Shown: one piece after another, positions 63,951-64,000 of the stretch
Layout of the letters: every line of letters starts with the position of its first letter
Position numbering within the stretch: the stretch's first letter is position 1
Translations under genes and position numbers: made by a program
Source: Algoriphagus lacus
GTDB taxonomy: Bacteria; Bacteroidota; Bacteroidia; Cytophagales; Cyclobacteriaceae
NCBI RefSeq assembly: GCF_003583985.1
Contig: NZ_QXML01000007.1
Location: forward strand, 1-64,000
Direction: 5' to 3'
DNA: 64,000 nucleotides
The notes under the pieces: generated by a model
The model's input: the letters and a program-made list of their open reading frames with translations, nothing else
What the model was told of the DNA's origin: nothing
Databases searched by the model: none

Positions 63951-64000
63951 ATGAATGTACTCTTGACGAGCGTAGGAAGGAGAAATTACTTGGTAGATTA
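63951..64000 (+). CDS. Start of an ATP-grasp (CarB/PylC-like) protein, cut by window end
   Basis: Only 16 codons are visible: ATG at 63951, then NVLLTSVGRRNYLVD. This is the typical N-terminus of carbamoyl-phosphate-synthase-like ATP-grasp enzymes of polysaccharide clusters. It begins 16 bases after the acyltransferase stop and continues the operon past the window. Confidence 0.65.
   Translation, partial: MNVLLTSVGRRNYLVD

Overview
The window looks like a chromosomal segment of a Bacteroidota bacterium, most likely a marine or aquatic Cytophagales of the Cyclobacteriaceae/Algoriphagus type. That placement is inferred from gene content and was not tested by search. The signs are the rpmB-rpmG-DUF4295-ftsY block, DUF4199, DUF4293 and DUF5522 genes, a GlmU-like protein, a TonB-dependent receptor, several beta-barrel proteins ending in aromatic residues, and promoters of the TTG-N19-TAnnTTTG type. 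Coding density is high and hairpin terminators separate most convergent genes. No CRISPR array, insertion sequence, prophage or recognisable defence island was seen.

Layout. 1-100: 3' end of a 5S rRNA and its terminator. 0.2-4.4 kb: a tight operon of a dihydroorotase-like protein that has lost its metal ligands, two DUF4199 membrane proteins and two family 2 glycosyltransferases. 4.4-7.3 kb (minus): an SPFH membrane protein, two related small membrane proteins, a ribbon-helix-helix protein and a methyltransferase. 7.4-9.35 kb (minus): ftsY, DUF4295, rpmG, rpmB and a small DUF5522 protein. 9.4-15.8 kb: rocD, a HAD phosphatase, hemB, an ammonium transporter and a porin. 16-18.4 kb (minus): dnaK and a stand-alone GroES-like protein. 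18.9-33.2 kb: MOSC protein, envelope proteins, hemE, an ABC exporter, truA, a Cys/Met-type PLP enzyme, an M1 peptidase, a TonB receptor and a glycosyltransferase.

33.3-33.9 kb is the most unusual part. Two identical tRNA-Val(TAC) genes are followed by a tiny GIY-YIG nuclease gene and then a 5'-truncated tRNA copy. In that copy the anticodon arm is replaced by a perfect palindrome, and both the 3' tRNA half and its terminator are repeated with an exact 362-bp period. This looks like a minimal tRNA-associated selfish element.

34-54 kb: rarA, threonine aldolase, DUF2721, an ECF sigma/anti-sigma pair, lpdA, fabG, pruA (which would take up the rocD product), a YjjG nucleotidase, an ArsR-type regulator, rpmE2, a GlmU-like protein, DNA polymerase III delta', and a rimB-rimK-hemC-PPIase-SDR operon. 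After these come an SNF-family transporter, a single-domain response regulator and a beta-barrel protein. 54-59 kb (minus): a large beta-propeller protein and a GMC oxidoreductase with its Tat/lipoprotein partner. 59.3-64 kb: a surface-glycan type cluster in which a BKACE (DUF849) carbon-carbon lyase and a D-cysteine-desulfhydrase-like PLP enzyme sit with ATP-grasp enzymes, a glycosyltransferase and a NeuD-like acyltransferase. It continues past the window end and may make an unusual acyl or amino-acyl decoration.
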